From Flavobacteriaceae bacterium PS02336 (lineage in GTDB: Bacteria > Bacteroidota > Bacteroidia > Flavobacteriales > Flavobacteriaceae): 64,000 bases of DNA. The DNA is taken from contig JASCOF010000002.1 of NCBI GenBank assembly GCA_029960065.1, positions 806,001 to 870,000 on the forward strand. The letters run 5' to 3'. Shown here piece after piece: positions 26,563 to 36,636 of this stretch. The notes beneath the pieces were generated by a model. The model was not told the DNA's origin. It saw only the letters and a program-made list of their open reading frames with translations, and did not search any database. Every line of letters begins with the position of its first letter. Within the stretch, counting starts at the first letter, position 1. The position numbers and the translations under genes are program-made.

Positions 26563-29441
26563 TAAATACTCATTAAAAAACCAATTAGGTTTTCTTTTTT
26601 ATTTAGCCCTAATTTCTTTCTTAGACGATAACGTGCTAATTCTACTCCTCCAGTTGAAATATTCATAATCTCGGCTATCTCTTTTGTAGACATGTTCATT
26701 AGTAAATAAGTCGATAAGTCTAATTCTCGAGGTGAAATGGTTGGATATTGTCCCTTTAAACGTTTTAAAAATTCAAAATGCACGTTTTTAATGTGTTTTT
26801 CTAAGTCTTTCCAGCTCTTGTCTGTATTTACTTCTTTTACAATGCTTTTATGTAATTTACTAAATTCCGACTTTGTACTCTCGTCTAATATGTTGGTGTC
26901 TATGTCTTTAAGTTTATGAATAATTCCGTTTAAGACTTTATTCTTTTTTACAACTTGTAATGAGTTATTTACTAGCTCCTTATCTTTTGCTAAGATCTTT
27001 ATTTGCAGTTTGTCATTTTTTAACTTTTCAATTTCTTTCTCTAAATCATGCTGCTCATGTCTGATTTTAGATTCTTTTTCTAGATATAATCTTCTTTGTT
27101 CAATTGTTTCGTAATATCTGTTTTTTCTAATTTTCAACTTAATTCTAATAGAAATAAGATAAGCTCCTAATAAAATTAAAATCAGATAGAATAAATAAGC
27201 GAGGAAATGTCTGTACCATGGAGGAGAAACTGTAAACTCAACTTCACTTATGCTGGATTCTATGCCGTAGCTGTTTCTGGCTTTTAGTTTCATTACATAA
27301 TTGCCTTCTCTTAAATTGGTGTATTCTTTAATGGCTGTCGAAGACCAATTTCTCCAGTTTTCCTCAAAAGGTTCCAATTTATAAGAGTACTCCACGTTTT
27401 CCTGATTTTCGTAAGTTGGAGATGCAAAAGTGAATTTCACTCTATTATATTTATACGGTATGGTATAAGATTCTGCTTTATTGGCAAGATTACCTGTTAA
27501 GATAGTGTCGCCAGGAAATGAAAAACTTTCTATGAAAGCCTTCGGTTTTGTCATAAATGTATTTGGTGTCGTAGAGTTGTAATGGGTCAATCTATCTGTT
27601 AATCCAATAAAAATGTTTTGAGGGTCAATTGCATTTACAGAAATGTAATTGTTTACCAGATTTCCCGTAAGATTGGAGAATATAGCCTGTTTTTTTGTAT
27701 AGTTTCCGTTTTTATTTTTAACTAAAACTCCAAGAGATTCATTAAAAGCATACCATAAATTTCCTGAAGGATCTTCAATTAATGTATTGATTGTTGGAAT
27801 TCCTTTGAATAAATTGGTGATTTTTTTATCTTCAAAGAAAGTCTCCTGCTCGACAGAATATCTATAAAAATGGTTTTTAACTTGAAAATAAACCTTGTTG
27901 TTAATGTTTTGAAGACTATTGATTCCTTTGTAGTTTTCGGATATGTTGACATGTTTTTTTATGAAATCAAATCGTTTCAAATCATCAGATAATTTTACTT
28001 GATATAGGAAAGGATTTTTTTTGAGCCATAAATAATTTTCATCTATTTCTACAGAAAAATTATTGGTTGTTTCATCAAAACCTTTCACTTGATGTAAATA
28101 ATCATATCCCGTGCTTGATTTTTTGAAAACAGAAAAACCGTTGTAACTTTCACCTATAATATAATCAGGATGATCTGGAATTTTTTTGAATCCGAAATAT
28201 CCTTTGGTATCCAAGATTTTCGAAACTCTATTTTTTTCAATAATTAATGCACCACTGTTACTGGCACAGATCAGTACATCATTTAAAACTTGAATGTTCC
28301 AAACTTGAGAAATTGTCCCTTCGACTCTGGTAAAAGGACTATCTCTGAAAGATGTTCCCCAAGGATGATAAAATAAACCCTGATTTGTTGCTACGTACAA
28401 ATTACCTTGAAATGTTGTTGAAGCATAAACAGTTCCTATGTTATAACTATAATCGAAATAGGAAAATGGAGAATTTTCATTTATAAAAGTAATACCATTG
28501 TCAAGACCAAGCCAGATATTGTTTTTATTATCTATAAAAGAAGCTAAAATTGTATTGTTTTGAAGGCCTTTTTGTCGGTTTAGGTGTTGGATTATCTTTC
28601 CGTTTAAATCGCATATAATTGCACCGTCTAATACTGAATTTAGGACAATAAATTTGTTTTTAATTATAGAGCCGCCAAGAGAAGTATTTTTCTTTATAAA
28701 ATCATTTGCCTCAGTCGCCCAGGGTTTTATTGTGCCATTTTCAGAGACAAAAAGACCTTTTTCTAAGGTAGCATATAACAATCTATTATTTGGAAGAGGA
28801 AAAAGTGACCAGATTTCCTTATCGTTAAAAATCGTTGTGCCCGGCACGGGAATAAGTCTTCGGTTTTTATACTCTAAAACACCTAAAGTTTTATCTTGAA
28901 AATAAAGACGGTTATGTACTAAAAACGAAAACTGGAATTTATGCGGAGCATTTAATGTTGTGATTTTCTCGCCCTTTAAGAAAAAGACCTTTGTAAAAGA
29001 TTGAAAGATAACTTCACCATTAAAGATGTGTATTCTCCAAATCAGATTTATATTTTCTTTATCTATAGGACTGAGTAAGTTGTATAAAGAATAATACTTT
29101 AAAATTCCCTTCTCATCAATTTTAAAATAACCAAATTCATTATTTCCTCCTACAAATATTCTTCCTAGAGCATCAATCTTTAAACTTCGTATTTCTGATT
29201 TATTTGGTAATGAATATTTATGCCAATTTGAACCGTCAAACTGAATTAAACCACTGTTATTGGCAAAGTAAATGTTACCGTTTTGATCTTGATCTATACT
29301 CCAGTTTTGAGTTCCTCCTTTGTATTCTGATCTTTTATAGTTTTTTATATCTGGTATTCCAATGTTCTTCACTTGAGGAAAACCGACGTTTTGTATGAAA
29401 AATAGTAATATTGGTAATAAAGGTCTAACTATGAATTTCAT
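26562..29441 (-). CDS. Membrane-spanning sensor-regulator: beta-propeller, Y_Y_Y domain and LuxR-type HTH
   Basis: One-component trans-envelope regulator of 959 aa, probably the PUL regulator. It has a signal peptide, then a periplasmic propeller-type repeat region (about 30-640) with WSIDQDQNGNIYFANNSGL, RIFVGGNNEFGYF and NNIWLGLDNG. A Y_Y_Y domain follows (about 665-735; YSYKLEPFEENWRNWS), then one membrane helix (about 743-763), a coiled coil (about 770-860) and a C-terminal LuxR/GerE-like HTH (about 890-950; SPRELDLSTYLLMNMSTKEIAEIMN). No histidine-kinase or receiver domain is present, unlike hybrid two-component PUL sensors. Divergent from the first SusC gene, 344 nt away; likely ligand is an oligosaccharide (inference). 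Confidence 0.87.
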   Translation of the reverse strand: MKFIVRPLLPILLFFIQNVGFPQVKNIGIPDIKNYKRSEYKGGTQNWSIDQDQNGNIYFANNSGLIQFDGSNWHKYSLPNKSEIRSLKIDALGRIFVGGNNEFGYFKIDEKGILKYYSLYNLLSPIDKENINLIWRIHIFNGEVIFQSFTKVFFLKGEKITTLNAPHKFQFSFLVHNRLYFQDKTLGVLEYKNRRLIPVPGTTIFNDKEIWSLFPLPNNRLLYATLEKGLFVSENGTIKPWATEANDFIKKNTSLGGSIIKNKFIVLNSVLDGAIICDLNGKIIQHLNRQKGLQNNTILASFIDNKNNIWLGLDNGITFINENSPFSYFDYSYNIGTVYASTTFQGNLYVATNQGLFYHPWGTSFRDSPFTRVEGTISQVWNIQVLNDVLICASNSGALIIEKNRVSKILDTKGYFGFKKIPDHPDYIIGESYNGFSVFKKSSTGYDYLHQVKGFDETTNNFSVEIDENYLWLKKNPFLYQVKLSDDLKRFDFIKKHVNISENYKGINSLQNINNKVYFQVKNHFYRYSVEQETFFEDKKITNLFKGIPTINTLIEDPSGNLWYAFNESLGVLVKNKNGNYTKKQAIFSNLTGNLVNNYISVNAIDPQNIFIGLTDRLTHYNSTTPNTFMTKPKAFIESFSFPGDTILTGNLANKAESYTIPYKYNRVKFTFASPTYENQENVEYSYKLEPFEENWRNWSSTAIKEYTNLREGNYVMKLKARNSYGIESSISEVEFTVSPPWYRHFLAYLFYLILILLGAYLISIRIKLKIRKNRYYETIEQRRLYLEKESKIRHEQHDLEKEIEKLKNDKLQIKILAKDKELVNNSLQVVKKNKVLNGIIHKLKDIDTNILDESTKSEFSKLHKSIVKEVNTDKSWKDLEKHIKNVHFEFLKRLKGQYPTISPRELDLSTYLLMNMSTKEIAEIMNISTGGVELARYRLRKKLGLNKKENLIGFLMSI

Positions 29442-29785
29442 AAAATTTTAAATGTATTTTTATTAGAAATGCTTAATAATGTCATTTGATTGTTGATTTT
29501 TTAATCTGAATGAATCAATTTTTTTAAATTATTTTTAAATTACAACGTTATAGTTCTCGTTAAACTAATGTAATATACGTTTTTTTTAATTAACATTTTT
29601 ATAACAATTTTTTGTCAAAGCTAAAATACAGTAAATTAATAAATTAAAAAAAAAATGTTGTGTTTTTGTAGTGTCTTATTATTTAGTTTGAAGTGTTTTT
29701 GTAAGGAATTTTAATTCTCGTTTCTTAAAATTTAACATTATAATTGCAATAAATTACTAATTAATTAACCAAAATTTTTAGAAAA
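29442..29785 (+). promoter_or_regulatory. SusC-1 leader with two 33-nt-phased GTGTTTTTGTA elements
   Basis: 344-nt divergent region between regulator and SusC-1. GTGTTTTTGTA occurs at 29660-29670 and again at 29693-29703, exactly 33 nt apart, the second 93 nt before the ATG. A weak -7-like TATAATTG is at 29739-29746. The last 37 nt (29752-29788, ending in the ATG) are identical to the SusC-2 leader. The repeats probably bind the regulator encoded on the other side (inference). Confidence 0.6.
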
Positions 29786-32700
29786 ATGAAATTGACAAAA
29801 TTACTTATTTTTTGTATTTCGTCTTTACTATTTTCAGTTATCGCATTTGCTCAGGAAATTACGGTAACGGGGATTGTTAATGATGAAAGCGGATTGCCCG
29901 TCCCAGGGGCAACAATTTTAGTTAAAGGGACTACTAAAGCAACGGCATCTGACTTTGATGGAAAGTTTCAGATAAGTGTTCCATCAAATGGAACTTTAGT
30001 AATTAGTTTCGTCGGTTTTAACACAGTAAATGAGGCTGTAAATGGACGAACTAAGCTGAATGTGGTAATGGCAGCAGCTTCTCAAAGCTTAAATGAGGTT
30101 GTTGTTATTGGGTACGGTACACAAAAGAAAGCTTTAATTACAGGAGCTTCATCAAACTTTAAAGGAGAGACACTTCAGGAGTTAAATACAGGTTCTGCAA
30201 TGGAAGCCCTTCAAGGTATTGCACCAGGTATTAGTATTACAAGAAATAGTGGTGCTCCAGGAGCTGGTACAAAAGTTACTATTCGTGGACTTGGTACTGT
30301 TGGAAATTCTGATCCGCTGTATATTGTTGATGGTGTAACTGTTGGAAACATTGATTATTTGAGCCCTTCAGACATTGAGTCTATTGATGTTTTGAAAGAT
30401 GCGGCTTCTGCTGCAATTTATGGTTCTAGAGCGGCTAACGGTGTTGTGCTTGTTACCACTGTAAAAGGTCGTAAAGGAAGACCAGCAAGAATTAGCTACG
30501 ATTCATTTTACGGAATTCAAAATATATACAAAAATCTTGATCCTTTAAATGCGCAAGAATATATGTATATCATGGATGAAGGACGTGTTAATGATGGGTT
30601 AGCTCCAAATGACTGGCGTGCAATTTTAACAAACAATTCGTGGTTAGAAAGCAATTATCCTGGCGCAGGAGTACAGTACGGTGAGGAGATCTGGCAAAAC
30701 CTTCAGAATGGATGGAAAGGAACTAACTGGATTAATGAAATGTCTAAGAAAGACGCCCCAGTAGTAAGTCATGCGCTTAATATTACAGGTGGAAGTGAAG
30801 ATATTACTTATTCATTAGGGGTTTCTTACTATGATCAAGATGGTATTTTGGGTGGAAACCTTGTAGATGCTGGATTTAAAAGGCTAACTGCAAGAATGAA
30901 TACTCAAATGGTCTTGAAGAAAAATGAAAGTCATAGCATTATTACTATTGGAGAAAATGTGACTTTTACTAATACGCAGAACAGAGGAGTATCATCTGGA
31001 AATATTTATGGCAACGATTTGCATAATGCAATTACTCAAAATCCGCTTCAACCTGCTTATTGGCAGCCTGCTGTAGATAGAAATATAAATGAGTTTGGGT
31101 TTTCGCCAACATTAGATGGATTGTCTACAAATCAGACAAATCCTTTAGCTGTAATGTATTACAGAAGTAACTACAATTATCCTAAAGATTATAAGATAGC
31201 AGGAAATGCGTTCCTAGAAATAGAACCTGTTGCTGGCCTTAGATTTAAATCGGTTTTTGGTATAGATTCTTGGTTTGGAAATGGAAGATCTATGAATCCA
31301 ACTTATCATTTAGGAGTATTGTATAATGATTCAGTTGATGGTGCTTCTCAATATTCTTATTTTGGTGCAAATTCTACTTGGACTAACACGGTTTCGTATC
31401 AAAAACAATTTGGTAATCATAATGTTAACGCGGTAATTGGAATCGAAGAATTCAAAAATGTAGTGAATAATAATTTAAACGCTTCACGTAATGGACTGTT
31501 GTTTCCTGGTGATCCAAGATATGCGTATTTAAATAACACTAAAAGCCCTGCTTCAATAGCTGATATTAGCGCAGGAGGATATGACTCCGCTGCAGGTGGT
31601 GGTGGTCTTATGTCTTATTTTGCAAGAGCACAATACGATTATAAAGAAAAATACCTTCTTTCTGCTACTATTCGTCGAGATGGTTCTTCCAATTTTGGCA
31701 ATGGCTATAAATATGGAAACTTCCCTTCTGTATCTGCAGGATGGGTGCTTTCAAAAGAAGATTTTATGGCAAGTACTTCAAAAGTACTTAATTTCTTAAA
31801 AATTAGAGGTAGCTGGGGACAAAATGGAAATCAGGCTATTCCTGCTTTTATTTATTCTTCTACAATTGCTTATGCATTTCCAGGATACTTTTTTGGAGAT
31901 ACAAAACCTGTTTCTGGAACAACATCATATCCAGCGAGAGTACCAAATCCATCTGTTAGCTGGGAAACATCAGAGCAGTTAGACCTTGGATTAGATGCAA
32001 GTTTATTTGATTCTAGATTAGGTATTACGTTTGATTGGTATAACAAAACAACAAGAGATTGGTTAGTTGAAGCGAAACCTCCAGGAACCTCTGGAGCAGC
32101 ACCACCTTACATCAATGGTGGAGATATTGAAAATAAAGGTTTTGAAATTTCTGTTAGCTGGAAAGATAAAATAGGTGATTTTAAATACGGACTTACTTTA
32201 AGCGGTGCAGCAAATAAAAACAAGGTTACAAGAGTTGCAAATGCCGATGGTATCATTCATGGACCAAGCCACGTATTGTCACAAGGAACTTCAGAAATAT
32301 CAAGAGCACAAATTGGTTATCCAATTGGATATTTCTACGGATTTAAAACTGCTGGAATTTTACAAAATCAACAAGAAGTTGATGCTTATGTAGGTCCAAC
32401 AGGTCAGCCATATTTTGCTGACCAACGTCCTGGAGATGTTCGTTTTGTGGATTTAAATAATGATGGAGTTATCGATGAAAAAGATAAAACAAGATTAGGA
32501 GATCCAAATCCAGACTTCCAATTAGGTATTCAATTAAACTTAGAATATAAAAATGTTTACTTGAATACTACTATGAGCGGTAAATACGGAATGCAGGTAA
32601 TGCAGTCTTACAGATCTTTTGCTGATATGCCAAGACAGAATTATACTTCTGATGTTTTTGATCGCTGGCACGGAGAAGGAACTTCAAACAAAATGCCTCG

Positions 32701-33013
32701 TTTAAGTTCAGTATCAAACAGAAATTCAAATTATATCTCTGATATATATATGCAAGACGCTGATTATTTAAGAATTAATAACTTAACTGTAGGTTATAAT
32801 TTTAATGATATATTGAAAGATGTTAAGTTTATTTCTAACCTTAAATTCTATGTGGCTGTGAACAACTTATACACATTCACGAAATATGACGGTATGGATC
32901 CAGAAGTGCGTTGGGGAGGAGATGCGAATAACTTCCAATGGGCTTCAGGAATAGATTTAGGTTTATATCCGCAATCTAGAACAGTGATGTTTGGATTAAG
33001 TGCAGATTTTTAA
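29786..33013 (+). CDS. SusC/RagA-family TonB-linked outer-membrane transporter (copy 1)
   Basis: TonB-dependent oligosaccharide importer of 1075 aa that works with the SusD lipoprotein encoded next. It has a signal peptide (MKLTKLLIFCISSLLFSVIA), a CarboxypepD-regulatory-like domain (about 24-100; VPGATILVKGTT), the SusC signature after it (SLNEVVVIGYGTQKK), a plug domain (about 115-225; LYIVDGV, IESIDVLKDAASAAIYGSRAANGVV as separate motifs) and a long 22-strand-type barrel ending in FGLSADF. The stop is 11 nt before the SusD-1 start. Its first ~120 residues are far more similar to SusC-2 than the rest is. Confidence 0.96.
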   Translation: MKLTKLLIFCISSLLFSVIAFAQEITVTGIVNDESGLPVPGATILVKGTTKATASDFDGKFQISVPSNGTLVISFVGFNTVNEAVNGRTKLNVVMAAASQSLNEVVVIGYGTQKKALITGASSNFKGETLQELNTGSAMEALQGIAPGISITRNSGAPGAGTKVTIRGLGTVGNSDPLYIVDGVTVGNIDYLSPSDIESIDVLKDAASAAIYGSRAANGVVLVTTVKGRKGRPARISYDSFYGIQNIYKNLDPLNAQEYMYIMDEGRVNDGLAPNDWRAILTNNSWLESNYPGAGVQYGEEIWQNLQNGWKGTNWINEMSKKDAPVVSHALNITGGSEDITYSLGVSYYDQDGILGGNLVDAGFKRLTARMNTQMVLKKNESHSIITIGENVTFTNTQNRGVSSGNIYGNDLHNAITQNPLQPAYWQPAVDRNINEFGFSPTLDGLSTNQTNPLAVMYYRSNYNYPKDYKIAGNAFLEIEPVAGLRFKSVFGIDSWFGNGRSMNPTYHLGVLYNDSVDGASQYSYFGANSTWTNTVSYQKQFGNHNVNAVIGIEEFKNVVNNNLNASRNGLLFPGDPRYAYLNNTKSPASIADISAGGYDSAAGGGGLMSYFARAQYDYKEKYLLSATIRRDGSSNFGNGYKYGNFPSVSAGWVLSKEDFMASTSKVLNFLKIRGSWGQNGNQAIPAFIYSSTIAYAFPGYFFGDTKPVSGTTSYPARVPNPSVSWETSEQLDLGLDASLFDSRLGITFDWYNKTTRDWLVEAKPPGTSGAAPPYINGGDIENKGFEISVSWKDKIGDFKYGLTLSGAANKNKVTRVANADGIIHGPSHVLSQGTSEISRAQIGYPIGYFYGFKTAGILQNQQEVDAYVGPTGQPYFADQRPGDVRFVDLNNDGVIDEKDKTRLGDPNPDFQLGIQLNLEYKNVYLNTTMSGKYGMQVMQSYRSFADMPRQNYTSDVFDRWHGEGTSNKMPRLSSVSNRNSNYISDIYMQDADYLRINNLTVGYNFNDILKDVKFISNLKFYVAVNNLYTFTKYDGMDPEVRWGGDANNFQWASGIDLGLYPQSRTVMFGLSADF

Positions 33014-33024
33014 TATTAACACAA

Positions 33025-34734
33025 ATGAGAATGAAAAATATAAAATTTATTATAGCAATTTCAGCAATTTTTATCGCAGTAAGTTGTGATGACTATCTGG
33101 ATCAAGATAATCTTGGTGAAAAAAGTGTTGGTACTTATTATAAGACGCCAACTGACATCGAGGAGGCTATGGCTGGAGTTTACAATGCTATTTACACTGT
33201 AAATATTCATAGTGAAGAGCAGATAGCTGCAAACTTAATGGATAATATGATGTTAGGTGGCGGTGGACCTGATGATAAGTCAGCAAAATGGGTAGACAAT
33301 TTTGAAGACCCTGCTGAAGATACTTATCACGATATGTGGAAACAATCTTATAATGGTATTTCGAGATCTAATGCTATTATAGAAGCACTGGCAACAGCAG
33401 ATTTTTCTAAATATTTTCCAACTGTTGCAGAAGCAGAAAACTTTAAGCAGCAAGCATTAGGAGAAGCTTTATTTATGAGAGCTTTCTATTACTTCAGATT
33501 GGCTAAATTTTTTGGAGGTGTGCCATTAATTATGACGTATGATGCTGATCGATTTGTTGGCAGATCAACTTATGCAGAAACTTTTGCAGTAATCGCTACA
33601 GATTTAAAAGCAGCAATTGAGACAATGCCGGCGACATCTATTACAAGCATACCTACAGCTAGATACGGACATGCCAACAAATGGGTTGCAGAAGCATATT
33701 TAGCACGTGTGTATTTATTCTACACTGGATATATGACCAATGTTGAGAAACAAGCAACTACAGACCTGCCTCTTGTAGGTGGTGGAACATTAACAGGTAC
33801 ACAGGTTGCTACTTATTTAACAGATTGTATCAATAATAGTGGACATAAACTAGCTTCAGATTTTAGAAATCTTTGGCCGTATTCTTATGTAAATAAAAGT
33901 GCTGGTAATAATGTATTGCCTTGGGCAACAACAGAAGGTTTGTCATGGGTTGGTCAAGATGGTGTTAGTCCAACTTTTGGAACTGGAAATTATGAGACAA
34001 TGTTTGTGCAGAGATTCTCTTTTGGAGACTGGGGCTGGACAAATGGTAACATCTATACTAATAGACTTGCATTATTTAACTCAATGCGTGGTAACTCTTT
34101 GGTTCCTTTTGGTGAAGGATGGGGATGGTGTACCATAAATCCAAAATTATACAATACTTGGTCAGATCTTGATCCAAGAAAAAGAGGTTCTATTTTGGAA
34201 GTTGGAAGAGCAGATCAAGGAACTGCTGGTTATGCTAGAGACAAAGGAGATCATGAAACTGGATATTTCAATAAGAAATATTCTTCACTTCAGCATGATA
34301 GAAACGGTTCAAATGTTGGAATGTTCGTTCAGATGTACGCTTGGGGAAATGCAGATATGCAGTTAATGCATGCTCAGGATTTTATCTTTATGCGTTTTGC
34401 AGATGTATTGTTAATGCATTCGGAAATTACTAAAACTCCAGAGGGTATGAATGCTGTGAGACTAAGAGCAAAATTAGGACCTGTTGGTTATTCATTGGAT
34501 GCAATTAAAGATGAGCGTTTACATGAATTTGCTTTTGAAGGTTTACACTGGTTCGATTTACTTCGCTGGGGAGATGTTGAGGCTGCATTTAATGATGTAA
34601 TCCCAGTTAGAAACTCAGGTGTTGATGCTAATTACAGCGTAAAATATAGAGCAGAAACCAAAGGTTTAGTTCCAATTCCAGAAACAGAAATGAGGGTGTT
34701 AAATGGAGTTTATACTCAAAATCCGGGTTGGTAA
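33025..34734 (+). CDS. RagB/SusD-family nutrient-binding lipoprotein (copy 1)
   Basis: Surface glycan-binding lid of the SusCD importer, 569 aa. The signal-II leader ends AISAIFIAVSC with DDYLDQD after the cysteine, an acidic start compatible with export to the cell surface. SusD N-terminal helical repeats are visible (TDIEEAMAGVYNAIY, ALGEALFMRAFYYFRLAKFFGGVPL) and the C-terminal SusD block (IKDERLHEFAFEGLHWFDLLRWGD) ends near VPIPETEM...NPGW. Two Met codons (33025, 33031) are possible. Cotranscribed with SusC-1. Confidence 0.95.
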   Translation: MRMKNIKFIIAISAIFIAVSCDDYLDQDNLGEKSVGTYYKTPTDIEEAMAGVYNAIYTVNIHSEEQIAANLMDNMMLGGGGPDDKSAKWVDNFEDPAEDTYHDMWKQSYNGISRSNAIIEALATADFSKYFPTVAEAENFKQQALGEALFMRAFYYFRLAKFFGGVPLIMTYDADRFVGRSTYAETFAVIATDLKAAIETMPATSITSIPTARYGHANKWVAEAYLARVYLFYTGYMTNVEKQATTDLPLVGGGTLTGTQVATYLTDCINNSGHKLASDFRNLWPYSYVNKSAGNNVLPWATTEGLSWVGQDGVSPTFGTGNYETMFVQRFSFGDWGWTNGNIYTNRLALFNSMRGNSLVPFGEGWGWCTINPKLYNTWSDLDPRKRGSILEVGRADQGTAGYARDKGDHETGYFNKKYSSLQHDRNGSNVGMFVQMYAWGNADMQLMHAQDFIFMRFADVLLMHSEITKTPEGMNAVRLRAKLGPVGYSLDAIKDERLHEFAFEGLHWFDLLRWGDVEAAFNDVIPVRNSGVDANYSVKYRAETKGLVPIPETEMRVLNGVYTQNPGW

Positions 34735-34762
34735 TATTTAATAACTACTAATAATCAGAAAG

Positions 34763-35554
34763 ATGAAAATTCATAATATAAAATATTTATTAATTGCTGC
34801 ATTTATGCTGGTCTTTTCGGCATGTGACCCAATTGTAGATGAGCAGCATTTAACAAATTCAACAGATGTTGCGGGGGTTAACTTAAAAGTAACTCACAGC
34901 ACACCCGGAGGTAATAAAATCACTTTGACTATGGACACACCTGGTGTAACAGGTTATTGGGATTATAATCTAGGAAAAGCTTTGACAAATGAAGTTACAG
35001 TGGTCTATCCAATTCCTGGAAAATCTACCTTTACTTTTATTGGAACTTTAGGAGGTGAATTTTTTACCAAAACAATAGATGTACAAATCAATCAATTAGA
35101 CACACCTCTGGATCCAGCATGGTACAATTTAGTAAGCAACAATACTTCTGCCGGAAAAACATGGGTTTTTGATGGTGCTGCAGGTACAGGAGCGATGTAT
35201 TGGTTTATGTCGCCTCCAGATAATCCCGATTCTGCTATGAGTGCGTGGTGGAATGCTGGAGATTGCTGTCCGCCTCTAGATGTTGCAGGAAAAATGCATT
35301 TTGATTTAAATGGAGCTGCAAACTATAATCATTATCAAACTGCTTCTGCAGCTGCTGAAAAAGGAAGTTTCGTTTTAGATCCAGTTAATAAAAAATTAAT
35401 GATTCAGGGTTCTAAAATTTTAGGTTACGAAGCAGGTAATACTGCAAATGAGTATAATATTATTACGCTTACAGCAGACAAATTAGTGCTATACGTGCCA
35501 AGAAGTTTAAAAGATCCTGGTACAGGATGGACATTTGTTTACAAACCTCAATAA
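34763..35554 (+). CDS. SusE/F-position surface lipoprotein, putative glycan-binding
   Basis: Lipoprotein (263 aa) with leader MKIHNIKYLLIAAFMLVFSAC; C21 is followed by DPIVDEQ, an acidic stretch like surface lipoproteins. An Ig/PKD-like N-terminal region (about 40-110) and a C-terminal beta-rich domain with exposed Trp/Tyr clusters (YWFMSPPDNPDSAMSAWW, GDCCPP) suggest carbohydrate binding, but no catalytic motif is seen. Third gene of the first Sus cassette, 28 nt after SusD-1, followed by a terminator. Function inferred from position. Confidence 0.75.
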   Translation: MKIHNIKYLLIAAFMLVFSACDPIVDEQHLTNSTDVAGVNLKVTHSTPGGNKITLTMDTPGVTGYWDYNLGKALTNEVTVVYPIPGKSTFTFIGTLGGEFFTKTIDVQINQLDTPLDPAWYNLVSNNTSAGKTWVFDGAAGTGAMYWFMSPPDNPDSAMSAWWNAGDCCPPLDVAGKMHFDLNGAANYNHYQTASAAAEKGSFVLDPVNKKLMIQGSKILGYEAGNTANEYNIITLTADKLVLYVPRSLKDPGTGWTFVYKPQ

Positions 35555-35700
35555 TTTTCATGTTAGTTATTTTCGAAAAAGGAAGATTAAAAAATTCCTT
35601 TTTCGAATTCTCCAACATTTTTTATTTTACTCAGCTTTAGAGTGAAATAGTATAACGTTTAAACTACTATGGTTAGTTTAAGTTAAGTTTATTGCCTGGG

Positions 35701-35735
35701 TAGCCCATAATCTTGATTATGGGCTATTTTTTTTT
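35701..35735 (+). terminator. Terminator of the first Sus cassette
   Basis: TAGCCCATAATC (35701-35712) pairs with GATTATGGGCTA (35715-35726), loop TT, followed by nine T. The same TAGCCCATA stem ends the second Sus cassette. Confidence 0.9.
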
Positions 35736-36510
35736 GTTTAAAACAGAATACATCATCATGCAAGCAGCGTATGAAAAATACAAGGAAATTATTAACTATA
35801 AAAAGCTCTATTTACTAGCTTACGCCACATTTTTAAGCTTCTTTATTATAAATTTTCACTATTCGCTTAAAAAATGTTTTTGGAGCCATTATAAGCGTCT
35901 TTTACGGGCGTAAATATCGAGATTGTCCAACTTCTTTTCTTTAAAAAATTCTCTTTGGTATTTAATATAGTTTAATACTTCATACTCTAAAGTTTTATTG
36001 AATTAAGCCCTAATCTATTTTTTAAACTAGATTATATCTCTTTGGGGTTTTTTCAAATTTTATCTCAAAATGGAAATCTAGACACAAAATCTTGCTGTCT
36101 CCTCCATTCTTACTGTAAAACCTGATTTTATTTGGTCTTTCTTATCAATAGGAGTTAAAAATCATTTCCTCCAAACATCTCATTTGTAAGTAAATTCATT
36201 TAAAAAAGAATAATATAAGATTTTTCTTCTGTTAAAATTTTTATTAATAATTAAAAAAAAGTATTATAAAAATATCATATTCTCGGTTTTTATTGATTTA
36301 CGAATTTTGCTTGCTTCAGAGTTGTAATTTACTGTAAAATAAGAGTTTGTAAGTCATTTGCTTTACTATCACGTTGTAGTTTGAGTGATTTTTAATAAGA
36401 TTTTGGTATAAATACAATATGTAGTGTTTATTTTTCAAATTAACTTTTCTTTAGTACTACTTTTTGTTTTTTTAAAATATTGATAATTAATATTTTATGG
36501 TTTTTTTGAT
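35736..36510. other. Long AT-rich spacer between the two Sus cassettes
   Basis: About 775 nt with no convincing gene. Small open frames overlap the terminator or lack any start context. A weak stem TAATCTA/TAGATTA (36011-36034) precedes a T-rich stretch. The right part is extremely AT-rich and merges with the SusC-2 leader. It may hold remnants of a lost gene, but nothing recognisable remains. Confidence 0.5.
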
Positions 36511-36636
36511 GTGTTTTTATAATATTAATTTTTTGTTTTTGATGTGTTTTTGTAAGGACTTTTAAATGCGAAAAACAAAAATTTAGTTTTACTATTGCAT
36601 CGAATTACTAATTAATTAACCAAAATTTTTAGAAAA
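36511..36636 (+). promoter_or_regulatory. SusC-2 leader with two 33-nt-phased GTGTTTTT elements
   Basis: GTGTTTTTATA at 36511-36521 and GTGTTTTTGTA at 36544-36554, both preceded by GAT, are exactly 33 nt apart. The second is 93 nt before the ATG at 36637. A -7-like TACTATTG is at 36590-36597, 47 nt before the ATG, the same offset as TATAATTG in leader 1. The final 37 nt are identical to leader 1. Confidence 0.6.

Noticed and set aside
35713..35913. 66-codon frame on the plus strand after the first Sus cassette
   Set aside because: Begins inside the terminator hairpin and has no recognisable sequence; not credible as a gene.
36011..36060. Possible extra terminator in the PUL spacer
   Set aside because: The 7-bp stem is weak and not directly followed by the T-run.
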